From: Solea solea
Taxonomy: Eukaryota > Chordata > Actinopteri > Pleuronectiformes > Soleidae
Direction: 5' to 3'
Length of the DNA: 64,000 bases
Assembly (NCBI RefSeq): GCF_958295425.1
Contig: NC_081149.1
Location: 1,240,001 to 1,304,000 of the forward strand
The translations under genes and the position numbers were made by a program. The notes below the pieces were generated by a model. The model saw nothing but the letters and a program-made list of their open reading frames with translations. It had not been told where the DNA came from and searched no databases. Positions 12,401 to 25,753 of the stretch are shown here, piece by piece; positions within the stretch are counted from its first letter, which is position 1; each line of letters begins with the position of its first letter.

Positions 12401-15400
12401 GGAAACAATAACATGAGGAAGCCTTTTCACCTCAAATGTTCGAAAGCACCGTCACCTCCCTCAAACTCTTATTATGATTATAAGAACTATGATTATTAGT
12501 TATTGCAGTTGAGCTAGCATGTGAGAGTGACCACAACAGCACCTTTGGTTTTTAACATTTCAACATTGCTTTAAGTTGTAGATGTGTTGCAGCCATGGTG
12601 CGACTGAGTCTACAATGATCTTGTACCTGACTTCTCTGCAGCCACTTTGCTAAAGACGAGCTCTAACAGACAGCACGTCTGCGCCACTCTGACGTGAAAT
12701 GCTTAGAGATTGAAGTGAAGTCTTACGTTGAGCTGCCGAGGATGAAGTTCTCCTGTCTGAGCTGACTCTCCAGGCCTGGAGTGGGCATTGAGAAGCGTCT
12801 GGAGGCCTCCTGCTGACAACAGCACATTTAGAAATCAGCATGAATCCATAACATACATGCATGGTAAACTATTACAGAGAAAAAACTCACTTTCATTGTG
12901 CACACTTGCACTGAATCTTTCTCATCTAGAAGCCAATTGAAAACCTTTTAAACAAAACATATTTATATACATTTGCTTGTATTTATCAGCACATATAGAC
13001 ATGGTTTTGTTGTGTGTATTTTTAGTAGCAGCTACATCTCTATATATATGTAAGACAAAGACATGTACAGCACTAATGAGAATCTGTGTTTGACCCAATA
13101 TCACATGTGTACATTATTATTATTGTTATGTTGTATGAAGACGCCATCATTCCAACACAAACGCCAATGAGAAGAAAAACAACAACAACGATACTTTTGC
13201 ACAGTTCTGTATAAAGAGAGGCAACACCCACATAAAGCATTGATACCAAGATGGCGCGGGTGAGTCCAGATGCCGTCGCGACTGCTCCCCTGAGAGAGTG
13301 TGCTTTTTTTTTTGACTTTCAACTTTTCTCTTGTGACAACGTAACGATAGTCTATGACCGCAGTTTACTTGTGTCTTGAGTGTCGCAGGGACATCTCCAC
13401 TCAAGATTTTAGGATTTAAACACTCCTGCTCTACCTGGCTGAAGGAGATCCTACGGGACGCAGCCCCAAACAATGGACCCTCACCCTCACCTCCGCGGAA
13501 ACGCAGGAAAAAACATCGGGGGAAAAGGGCCGTAATCCGCAACAGACTGCAAGCGGGTGCACCTTCTTTAGATCATCTCATCGGCTCTGTTACATAAAAA
13601 CCTGATCCAACCATTCAATTCAAAGCAATTCTAACACTAACTAAATTGTAGATGACAGGGAGGAAAGAAGAAGAGACAATTGAGGGCAATTTGAAGTCAC
13701 CAGTCATGAGAAACAATGTGAGAAGAACACGCAGCAGATCAACAGAGACTTGTCATTTGTACAGGTGTAGAGTCGAGCTCCATCATAGTGTGAGATGGGA
13801 CAGAAAGGCTCTCAGCAAGACTGTCACCACTGCAGGACATCTTTGACTCAAGGAGGGCAGAAAACATCATAGGAGGAGCCCACACTGTTCATACGCTACA
13901 GAAGTGTGAAAGCAAGGACGACAAGACTCCAAGACTCAGACCATCAGGCCATCAGGCCATCAGGACCATCAACCTTTGCACCTTTGTCCTAAATCCTGCA
14001 TCTCACATGTACAGTATTTGCACAAATAAGCTGATGTACATCATCATTTATTTAGGCCTCACTTAAGGTTTATTGCTCAGTGTACTGCGCATATGTTAAA
14101 TAAATCTCTTCAATCTTCAAGAAGCCTGCAGCCCCTCGCTAATTCTCTGCCTAATAATGATGGAAGATGCTGGAGCTGAAGACGTGGCCTGTCATGAGAG
14201 ACACCTCCAGCCTCAGTATGAATCACCTACATTAAAAAGACCCGCTGTATTTCTGTATTCTTTCTTTAATGAGTTGCATTTCTTCATTTGTAGTGTATTT
14301 CTGAACGTGGTTGTGCTGCAGCTGTTTATCTCATTGTATCTTGTCATTTTGTCCTTCAAAGTTCATGCTGAGCCACAGTGGACAGTTTTAGATCAGTCAA
14401 CATATCATCACGTGGACTAGTCCTTTAAGAACCATCATTTCAACCACATGAACATGAGCTGTAGACCACTTACCTTCAGGACATCTTGCAGCTGCTTGAG
14501 GACAGAATGCACTTCTTCCTTCAGCAGCCAGTTGAACTCCTCTTCCTGACAAAAAATCAAGAAAGATACATGAGATAAGACAGTGTTTCCCAACCCTGGT
14601 CCTTGGGGAACACTACCCTGCTCCAACACACCTGATTCAGATGAACAGCTCGATATCAGGCTTCGGCAGAGCTTGGTGATGAGCTGACCATTTGAATCAG
14701 GTGTATTGGAGCAGGGCAACAATACATGTACACATAAGAAACTGGGTTACTGGCGCAAGGCTTACGCTACGTTACGCGTCATAAACCGAACGGTACACAC
14801 GTGTCCTGAACCGTGACAAGTGTACTGAACGAGACAGATCTTTTAAATAAACCGTTCAGCCTCTAATACACACACACACACACACTTTATTCCATAGCTT
14901 TATGTCTTTTATGAGGTTGTCATTTGAACCCTGCACTTTCAGTCATGTGGTCACACAGCTACAGATGTCAGTGTTAAAGCTAAAGGAAAAGCAGTCCACA
15001 CTACATAATGCCTGTCCATATGACATTTTCTAATACTTTATATTACAGTAGATTTGAGTCATGTTTAATAAATATTACATACTATAAGCACATCTTGATA
15101 TAAATACCCTGATGAACCAATTGGCTATAATGTCGAAATGAAAGAATGAAGGTGATTCTGTGAACATTAATAAAACACAAAGGAACAACACGCAGACCAA
15201 AACTCTGGATTTAAGGAAGAAGTAAACATGTGAGGTAGAAGAGGTAAAAACGTGAGGAAGAAAAGGTAAACATGTGGAAGAAGAAGTAAACGTGAGGAAG
15301 AAGAGGTAAAAACGTGAGGAAGAAGAGGTAAACACGTGAGGAAAAAGAGGTGAACGTGAGGAAGAAGAGGAAAAACGTGAGGAAGAGGAGGTAAAAAAAT

Positions 15401-18400
15401 GAGGAAGAAGAGTTAAAACGTGAGGAAGAATATGTAAAAACATGAGGAAGAATATGTAAAAGTGAGGAAGAAGAGGTAAACATGTCAGGAAGAAGAGGTA
15501 AACACGTGAGAAAGAACATGTAAAAACATGAGGAAGAAGAGGTCAACATGTGAGGAAGGAGAGGTAGAAACATGAGGAAGAAGAGGTAAAAACATAAGGG
15601 AAGAATATGTAAAAACATGAGAAATATGTGAAAAAACACGAGAAAGAATATGTAAAAACACGAGGAAGAATAGGTAAAACGTCAGGAAGAAGAGGTAAAC
15701 GTGAGAAAGAAAAGGTAAAATATGAGGAAGAAGTGGTAAAAACATGAGGAAGAAGAGGTAAAAACATGAGGAAGAAGAGGTAAACATGTGAGGAAGAAGA
15801 GGTAAACGTGAGGAAGAAGAGGTAAAAACATGAGGAAGAAGGGGTAAACACATGAGGAGGAAGGGGTAAACGTGAGGAAGGAGAGGTAAAAACATGAGGA
15901 AGAAAAGGGAAACATGTGAGGAAGGAAAGGTAAAAAACATGAAGAAGAAGAGGTAAACGTCAGGAAGAAGTGGTAAAAACATGAGGAAGAAGAGGTAAAC
16001 ATGTGAGGAAGAATATGTAAAAACATGAGGAAGAATATTTAAAACATGAGGAAGAATGTGTAAAACCATGAGGAAGAATGTGTAAAAACATGAGGAAGAA
16101 TGTGTAAAAACATGAGGAAGAATATTTAAAAACATGGGGAAGAATGTGAAAAAACATGAGGAAGAATATGTAAAACATGAGGAAGAAGAGGTAAACATGT
16201 GAGGAAGAAGAGGTAAACGTGAGGAAGAAGAGGTAAACATGTCAGGAAGAAGAGGTAAACACGTGAGGGAGAACATGTAAAAACATGAGGAAGAAGAGGT
16301 AAACATGTGAGGAAGGAGAGGTAAAAACATGAGGAAGGACTTCCGGTTAGCTGATGAGACGATAGGCAGCGAAAAACGGGAGCTCCCGGCCAAATTAAAA
16401 AAATACAAGGAAGAAACCCCATAGTTACAAGTAGAAGTGGGGAGAGTATAGGTCATGGAAAGATCACAAAGTACGAAAGGAAGAGAGAGAAAGACGAGGG
16501 TTGAAAAACAGTCGGGAAAGATGCAGGCCGATGTGGAGGATGAACAGGCACCCTCGGCTAACACCGCGCTAGCTGGCGACATTGAACAACCTGGCTGGGT
16601 GAACGCGTTGCAAGCTAGCTTGCAGAATGGCTTAGATAGCATGCAAGCTAAAATCGAGAGGGGACAGCACAGCATGGACGCCAAATTAGACCTTATTGGC
16701 AAGCATATGGAAGACAATCTCAAAGGAGTCCGTGAAAATGTGGGACAATTGAGGGAATATATGGACAAACTCGGGGAGGAGATGAAGCAAGGGCTGGACA
16801 GCGTAAGAGAGGACACGACTAGAAAATTCGAGACCGTGGACGTGGATATGCGGGCTCAAAAGAAAGACATTGAGATGCTAGAAGAGCGTACTGTTGATGT
16901 GGAGGAATGGAGCACCGAGATCCAGGAAATTCTCAAAGCCTCGTTGGAACAACAAAACAAACTCCGAGAGAAGGTATCTGAATTAGAAGGGAGATCAAGA
17001 AGAAATAATATCCGACTGTGGGGACTGAAGGAAGGGGTAGAAGGAGACTCTGTTACTGAATACGTGGATAAATTAATTCACAAAGAACTGGGATTGTCAC
17101 AGGATATTAAGCTGGAGATTCAAAGAGCGCACAGAGCGTCAGCGCCGAAACCGCAGCCGAACAAACCCCCAAGAGCAATTATTGTTAACTTTTTAAGGTT
17201 TGATGTCAAGGAAAATGTTCTCAGAACGGCCTGGAAGACTCCGGTGGAAGTGGAGGGACGGAGAGTGACTTTTGACCATGACTACGCGGCAGAAGTGGCG
17301 ACGAAACGGCGGAAATATGCGACGCTAAAGAAAATTCTCAAAGAGAAGGGGATTAAGTTTCAGTCACCAATGGACACACTGAGGGTTCACTGGAATGATG
17401 GAATCAAAGTGTACAACAGCGCCCAGGATGCGGCGAGGGCGATGCGACAGAGAGGATGGCAGGTGTCAGATCCGGGAGAAGAAGGACCTGCACCGCTGCA
17501 GAGGCTGGAGGCTGCGCGAAAGTGGACCAGAGTCGGAGACGGGAGATAAATGCGAGAGGACGACGGCGAGACATGAAGTTGAATGAACAGAACACAGGCA
17601 CACAGTCAGATTGTTTTTGAAACTTGTTGTTTTAATTCCTGAGTTTCTTTTGGAAAGCCGCAGTCAGTAAGTACGAAACGAATTTATCTTAAGTTTCTCC
17701 AATTGAAAGAACGGTGATTTGTTATTTTTTGGCGAATGCGATATGTGTGGTACCTGTGTTTACTTTTATTTTTTATTATTATTACTGTCTTATCTTTCTC
17801 CTCTTTTCCTCACTAAAGATGAAGATTTAAAAGCTGAGGGTTAAAAGACTGTATAGAAACTGTACAAAACGCACCGGCCGGGAGCTCCGGAGTTTAATTT
17901 GAATGTTGGACAATTCTAGTGAGCTTGGGAGATCAACTGCAGGGGTGATCTTCGCCACTAGGGGGGGCCCTTTCAGTAGGAGAGGCTTTACCCCCCACCC
18001 GCCAGCAGGGAAAAGGGGGATAAACGTTATTCCCCCAAATGCCTTGGAAGGCCAGGTTTCTTTCTTTAATATTTGTTTGTTTAACTTAGCGGTTGCTATC
18101 ATATTGTTGATTCTGTTTTGTGACATGTGGGGGACAGAGCGATACACTGAGGGAAAGTATGGTGCAACATAGAGGTATCAAAATGGTGTCGTTAAATGTT
18201 AATGGTATGAACAATCCGATTAAAAGGGGAAAGTTGATGACAAAATTTAGAAAGGAAGAGTTACAGGTTATTTTTCTACAAGAAACTCATTTATCAAAAC
18301 AGGAACATGAAAAACTGAAGAGATTTGGATACAATAACACATTCTACAGTTCATTTAAGCAAACTAATAGGAGAGGGGTGGCTACACTAATTAGAAACTC

Positions 18401-21400
18401 AGTGAAATTTGAAATAAACAAAGAAATTTATGATAGTGAGGGGAGATACACGGTGGTAAAGGGGAAAATGGAAGGTCAAATGGTAACGTTAATTAATGTG
18501 TATGCACCACCAGACAGCGAGAAGGCATTTTTTGTGACATTATTCGATATCATAGCTCTGGAAGTGGAGGGAATTCTTGTCTGCGGGGGGGACTTTAATG
18601 TGGTGCTAAATTACGACTTGGACACGACGAGCACAAGGAGAACTAGGACACATATCTCTAGATACATAAACTTACAACTGAAGGAACTGGGACTCACAGA
18701 CATATGGCGAGACATGCATACACTGGATAGGGACTTCACACATTATTCACATCCGCATTCAAATTATTCGAGGATTGATTATTTTTTTATGACAACAGGT
18801 GACAAACACAGAGTAGAAAGCTGTGAGATAGGGGTTACAGACTTGTCAGATCATAGTGCGATATACTTGACAGTGAATCTAATAAGTAGAAAGAGGAACA
18901 CAGTCTGGAGGTTGAATGTTGGCATGTTGAATAATAAGGGATTAGTAGAGGAAATAAAGAGAGATATAATCAGATATAGGGAGGAAAATGATAATGGGGA
19001 GGTGGACCCAAATATCCTGTGGGACGCAATGAAGGCGGTGATAAGAGGGAAACTAATAGCGCAAACAGCACTCCTCAAAAGAACCAGGCTGGAACTCTAC
19101 ACCAATTTAACTGGGCAACTAAAGGAACTAGAAAGACAACATAAAAATACAAATGATCCGGAGTCACTTAAGAAAATCAAAGAGATAAGAGGGAAGATAA
19201 ATACAATTTTATCAACAGAAGTGGAGAAGAAAATTAGATTTATGAAGCAGACATATTATGAAGGTGGATCCAAAGCAAATAGATTATTGGCCAGAAGGAT
19301 TAGGGTGCAACAAACATTAAACACTGTACATAAGATCAGGAACCCCAAAACCAACAAGCTATTGAGAGAGCCGGAGGAAATAGAAGGGGCATTTGAGGAC
19401 TACTACAGGACGTTGTATACACAACCAACCTCAACAGGGGAGGAGAGTATGAAGACTTTTCTAGAGGGGCTAGACTTGCCATCTATAGGAGAAGCACAGA
19501 ATAGATTACTGAATTCAGATATTACGGAGAAAGAGATGGGGGAGGCAATTCGTAGAACAAAGAATGGTAAATCGCCAGGTGGTGACGGGTTTCCACCCGA
19601 ATTCTATAAGACGTTTAGGCAGGAATTAAGTCCCTTACTGTTGGCATCACTAAGATACACAATGAAGGAGGGGAAAACACCCCCGTCTTGGAAAGAAGCC
19701 ATCATAACTATAATCCCTAAAGACGGAAAAGATAAAGAACTGTGCAGTAGCTTTAGACCTATATCCATACTTAATGTTGACTATAAGATCTATACCTCAA
19801 TAATTTCAAAAAGATTTGAGACATTCATGCCTGACATTATTGATGAAGACCAGACTGGCTTTATAGGAGGAAGACAGGCACAGGATAACATCAGGAAAAC
19901 AATTCATATAGTGGATGCGATACAAAAGAGTGGGGAGGGTGCGATCTTAGTGAGCATGGACGCCGAAAAGGCATTTGATAGTGTGGGATGGACCTTTTTA
20001 TATAATGTCTTAGAGAAATTTGGTTTTAATGAAAACTCTATTAAATGTATAAAGTCATTGTACCATGAACCAACAGCAAGAGTGAAGATCAACGGGAGTC
20101 TGACCAATCGGATTATGTTAGAGAGGTCAACTAGACAGGGATGTTGTCTATCACCGACACTCTTTGATATTTTCATTGAACCATTGGCCCAAGCAATTAG
20201 ACAGAATCAGGACATCAAGGGAGTGCAGATAGGAGGTTCAGAATACAAGTTGGGCTTATTTGCCGATGATGTAATAGCATATATAGGACAACCAGACACA
20301 AGTTTCCCAATACTAATGGACTTATTGGAAGAATATGGTCACTACTCAGGGTATAAACTTAACGTGACAAAGACACAGATATTGGCTTTAAATTACACAG
20401 CATCAAAAAAGATCAAAGACAAATACGACCTTAGATGGGACTTGGACAAGATTAAATACTTAGGGGTGAATATCACAAGGGAGCTAGACAAAATGTATAA
20501 TGCAAATTATATTCAGATTAATCAGAACATTAAGAGGGACTTGGGGAGGTGGTCAACACAGACACTGGATTTCAGCTCGAGGATCGAAATAGTTAAAATG
20601 AACATATTGCCAAGGCTATTATACCTATATCAGTCGTTACCCATACCTGTGCCACAAAACCAATTTATGGAGTGGGACAAATGGATGTCAAGGTTCATCT
20701 GGGGGGGGAAGAGACCCAGGGTCAAACTTGTGACACTACATCTACCCAAAGAGAGAGGAGGAATGGCTGTACCGAGTTTTAAAGATTATTATTATGCAGC
20801 GCAGGTCAGAGCCGTGGCGTGTTGGTGTAATATGGACTATATAGCCAAGTGGAAGGACATAGAAGTGAAGGGGGCAAATCACCAAATTCAACACCTAGTA
20901 GGAGATAAAGAATTATTTAGGACACAACAGAGTTTAATTGACCCAATCACTAAATTCACTTTAAATACATGGAACACAATAGTAAGGAGATACAAATTAG
21001 AGAAAGAGACAAAAGTCTTAAGATGGTTAATATATGATAACAAATTTTTGCCAGGGAGGGAAGATAAAGGCTTTGAGAGATGGGCACTAGGGGGTATCAC
21101 AGCAATATGCAAGATGGTGGAAAAGGGGGAAATGCAGAGTTTTCAATATCTGAAAGACAAATTTAGTCTGGAAAGAGGTGATTACTTTAGATACTTACAA
21201 GTGAGGGATTACTTTATAAGGAAAATAAAAATAGAAAAGGCTACTGAGCAAAACGGGATAATTAAGGTAATGGTGGATGCATATAATGGGAAGAAGGGTA
21301 GAGTGATTTCAGACCTCTATCAAGCTATGTTGAAGAGTAGAGGGAATTCAACAATGTACATCAAAGAAAAGTGGGAACAGGAACTTGGGATTGAGTTGAC

Positions 21401-24400
21401 TGAGGAAGAATGGTATAATGTTTTCAGGGTACAGCATTCAACTACTGGATCAAGGGTCTGGAGGGAGTTCGGGTGGAAAAATATTATTAGATACTTCATG
21501 ACCCCAAAGACGAAAGGAAGGTTCGCCCCGGAACAGAATATGTGTTGGAGGCAATGTGGTCAGATGGATGCAGATCACGCACACATATTTTGGAAGTGCA
21601 GTAAGATAACTGAGTACTGGGAAGACGTAGGGGAAACTTTAAGGGTGATACTGGGTTATGGGATACCTATGATTTGCTCTGTGTTATATATGGGGAACCT
21701 TACACAGGGAAATGTACGGGATGGGGACGGTCATCTGATCAAGGCACTATTGGCAGCCAGCAAGAAAACCATAACTAGGGCTTGGTACAAAGCAGACCCG
21801 CCTACAAAAGAAATATGGCTGGGGGTAGTAGAAGAAATATTTGAAATGGAAAGACTCACACACATATTGAGACTTCAGGAAGGGAAATTTGAGTCAAGAT
21901 GGGAAAAGTGGGTTGAGTATAGGGGAAAGCTGAGCGACACAACAAATTGGGAAGGTTAAAATCAGACTAAGATGTTGCACTAAAATTAAAGAAGGAAACA
22001 CGCATGTCACCTTGTTGATTCTTACAATGGTTTGATTTGTATTTGTATTTTTTTATTTTTTATTTTCTTTATTGCATAAGTGTTTTTTTTATATAACATG
22101 TTTAAAAATGCCCTAATTTGTATGCAAAATTTTTCAATAAAAATTTGAGTGATAAAAAAAAACATGAGGAAGAAGAGGTAAAAACATGAGGAAGAATATG
22201 TAAAAACATGAGGAAGAAGATGTAAAAACATGAGGAAGAAGTGGTAAAAACATGAGGAAGAAGAGGTACACATGCGAGGAAAAAGAGGTAAAAACATAAG
22301 AAAGAAAAGGGATAAAACATGAGGATGAAGGGGTAAACGTGAGGAAGGAGAGGTAAAAACGTGAGGAAGACGAGGTAAACATGTGAGGAAGAAGAGGTAA
22401 ACATGTGAGGAAGAATATGTAAAAACATGAGGAAGAATATTTAAAACATGAGGAAGAATGTGTAAAAACATGAGGAAGAATATGTAAAAACATGAGGAAG
22501 AATAGGTAAACATGTGAGGAAGAGGAGGTAAAAACATGAGGAAGAAGAGGTAAACATGTGAGGAAGAATGTGTAAAAACATGAGGAAGAATGTGTAAAAA
22601 CATGAGGAAGAAGAGGCAAACATGTGAGGAAGAAGAGGTAAAAACATGAGGAAGAAGAGGCAAACATGTGAGGAAGAAGAGGCAAACATGTGAGGAAAAT
22701 TAGGTAAAAACATGAGGAAGAAGAGGCAAACATGTGAGGAAGAAGAGGTAAAAACATGAGGAAGAAGAGGCAAACGTGAGGAAGAAGAGGTAAAAACATG
22801 AGGAAGAAGAGGTAAACATGTGAGGAAGAAGAGGTAAAAACATGAGGTAGAAGAGGTAAAAACTAGTGAGGAAGAAGAGGCAAACGTGTGAGGAAGAGGT
22901 AAAAACATGAGGAAGAAGAGGTAAAAACATGTGAGGAAGAAGAGGTAAAAACATGAGGAAGAAGAGGTAAAAACATGTGAGGAAGAAGAGGCAAACGTGT
23001 GAGGAAGAGGTAAAAACATGAGGAATTAGAGGTAAAAACATGAGGAAGAAGAGGCAAACATGTGAGGAAGAAGAGGCAAACTTGTGAGGAAGAGGTAAAA
23101 ACATGAGGAAGAAGAGGTAAAAACATGAGGAAGAAGAGACAAAAACATGAGGAAGAAGAGGTAAACATGTGAGGAAAAATATGTAAAAACAGGAGGAAGA
23201 ATATTTAAAACATGAGGAAGATGTGTAAAACCATGAGGAAGAATGTGTAAAAACATGAGGAAGAATGTGTAAAAACATGAGGAAGAATATTTAAAAACAT
23301 GAGGAAGAATGTGAAAAAACATGAGGAAGAATATGTAAAACGTGAGGAAGAAGAGGTAGAAACATGAGGAAGAAGAGGTAAACATGTGAGGAAGAATATT
23401 TAAAACATGAGGAAGAGGTAAAAACATGAGAAAGAAGAGGTAAACATGTGAGGAAGAAGAGGTAAACGTGAGGAAGAAGAGGAAAAACATGAGGAAGAAT
23501 ATGTAAAAGTGAGGAAGAAGAGGTAAACATGTCAGGAAGAAGAGGCAAACGTGTGAGGAAGAGGTAAAACATGAGGAATTAGAGGTAAAAACATGAGGAA
23601 GAAGAGGTAAAAACATGAGGAAGAAGAGGCAAACATGTGAGGAAGAAGAGGCAAACATGTGAGGAAGAAGAGGCAAACGTGAGGAAGAAGAGGCAAACAT
23701 GTGAGGAAGAAGAGGTAAAAACATGAGGAAGAAGAGGTAAAAACATGAGGAAGAAGAGGCAAACATGTGAGGAAGAAGAGGGAAAAACGTGAGGAAGAAG
23801 AGGGAAACATGTGAGGAAGAAGAGGCAAACGTGTGAGGAAGAGGTAAAAACATGAGGAAGAAGAGGTTAAAAACATGAGGAAGAAGAGGTTAAAAACATG
23901 AGGAAGAAGAGGCAAACGTGAGGAAGAAGAGGCAAACGTGTGAGGAAGAGGTAAAAACATGAGGAAGAAGAGGCAAACATGTGAGGAAGAAGAGGTAAAA
24001 ACATGAGGAAGAAGAGGCAAACGTGTGAGGAAGAGGTAAAACATAAGGAATTAGAGGTAAATACATGAGGAAGAAGAGGTAAAAACATGTGAGGAAGAAG
24101 AGGCAAACGTGTGAAGAAGAGGTAAAAACATGAGGAAGAAGAGGCAAACGTGAGGAAGAAAAGGCAAACGTGTGAGGAAGAGGTAAAACATGAGGAATTA
24201 GAGGTAAAAACATGAGGAAGAAGAGGTAAAAACATGTGAGGAAGAAGAGGCAAACGTGTGAGGAAGAGGTAAAACATGAGGAATTAGAGGTAAAAACATG
24301 AGGAAGAAGAGGTAAAAACATGTGAGGAAGAAGAGGCAAACGTGTGAGGAAGAGGTAAAAACATGAGGAAGAAGAGGTAAACATGTGAGGAAGAAGAGGT

Positions 24401-25722
24401 AAACGTGAGGAAGAAGAGGAAAAACATGAGGAAGAATATGTAAAAGTGAGGAAGAAGAGGCAAACATGTCAGGAAGAAGAGGCAAACGTGTGAGGAAGAG
24501 GTAAAACATGAGGAATTAGAGGTAAAAACATGAGGAAGAAGAGGTAAAAACATGAGGAAGAAGAGGCAAACATGTGAGGAAGAAGAGGCAAACATGTGAG
24601 GAAGAAGAGGTAAAAACGTGAGGAAGAAGAGGCAAACATGTGAGGAAGAAGAGGCAAACGTGTGAGGAAGAGGTAAAACATGAGGAATTAGAGGTAAAAA
24701 CATGAGGAAGAAGAGGTAAAAACATGAGGAAGAAGAGGTAAAAACATGAGGAAGAAGAGGCAAACATGTGAGGAAGAAGAGGCAAACATGTGAGGAAGAA
24801 GAGGCAAACGTGAGGAAGAAGAGGCAAACATGTGAGGAAGAAGAGGTAAAAACACGAGGAAGAAGAGGCAAACATGTGAGGAAGAAGAGGCAAACGTGAG
24901 GAAGAAGAGGTAAAAACCTGAGGAAGAAGAGGCAAACATGTGAGGAAGAAGAGGCAAACGTGTGAGGAAGAGGTAAAACATGAGGAATTAGAGGTAAAAA
25001 CATGAGGAAGAAGAGGTAAAAACATGAGGAAGAAGAGGCAAACATGTGAGGAAGAAGAGGCAAACATGTGAGGAAGAAGAGGCAAACGTGAGGAAGAAGA
25101 GGCAAACATGTGAGGAAGAAGAGGTAAAAACATGAGGAAGAAGAGGTAAAAACATGAGGAAGAAGAGGCAAACATGTGAGGAAGAAGAGGCAAACGTGAG
25201 GAAGAAGAGGTAAAAACGTGAGGATGAAGAGGCAAACATGTGAGGAAGAAGAGGCAAACGTGTGAGGAAGAGGTAAAAACATGAGGAATTAGAGGTAAAA
25301 ACATGAGGAAGAAGAGGCAAACGTGAGGAAGAAGAGGCAAACATGTGAGGAAGAAGAGGCAAACGTGTGAGGAAGAAGAGGTAAAAACATGAGGAAGAAG
25401 AGGTAAACACTTGTGGCATCTAATGTGAAATATAAATGTTACTTTGTTATAAGATGCCGGTGTAACGTCATTTCCTGTCCTTCCAAAGACAAATGTGTTC
25501 CCTGCTCTATAGAAAAGGAACATCTTGGTCATAGTAAGTGATGTCACTGTATATCTGTGTGAGAATGTGGTTCATGACATACTTGTGGCACCAGGCCCCC
25601 CGGTGCACGGTAGGTGCCCTTTTCATTTCCGTCCCTGTCCTTATAAATGTCTGTGCACGCCACTGCATTTAAAGCGAACACAGTTATTTGAATTGCAGTA
25701 AACAGTCGCATCTGATGAACGA

Positions 25723-25753
<31 letters not shown>

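Larger units (their letters stand above)
16338..22157 (+). mobile_element. Full-length L1/Tx1-type non-LTR retrotransposon, antisense to rogdi
   Basis: Structure: short 5' UTR (16338-16454), ORF1 (16455-17549), 609-bp spacer, ORF2 (18159-21959), about 180-bp 3' UTR with AATAAA at 22136-22141, and an A-rich tail merging into the array. Both ORFs are intact. AAAAACATGAGGAAG occurs at both edges (16323-16337, 22158-22172), as expected of a target-site duplication. That word is also part of the array unit, so it is not proof. Confidence 0.9.

Noticed and set aside
18120..18158. GTG start of L1 ORF2 at 18120
   Set aside because: Eukaryotic translation should use the ATG at 18159 (or 18183), and the endonuclease begins just after it.
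16323..22172. Target-site duplication as proof of the L1 insertion
   Set aside because: The candidate 15-bp duplication is part of the array unit and would be present on both sides anyway. It is consistent with the insertion but not diagnostic.
15213..25408. Many minus-strand ORFs of 90-443 codons ([20 protein letters not shown] type)
   Set aside because: They are translations of the 22-bp array in overlapping frames, with no start context, no homology and mutual overlap.
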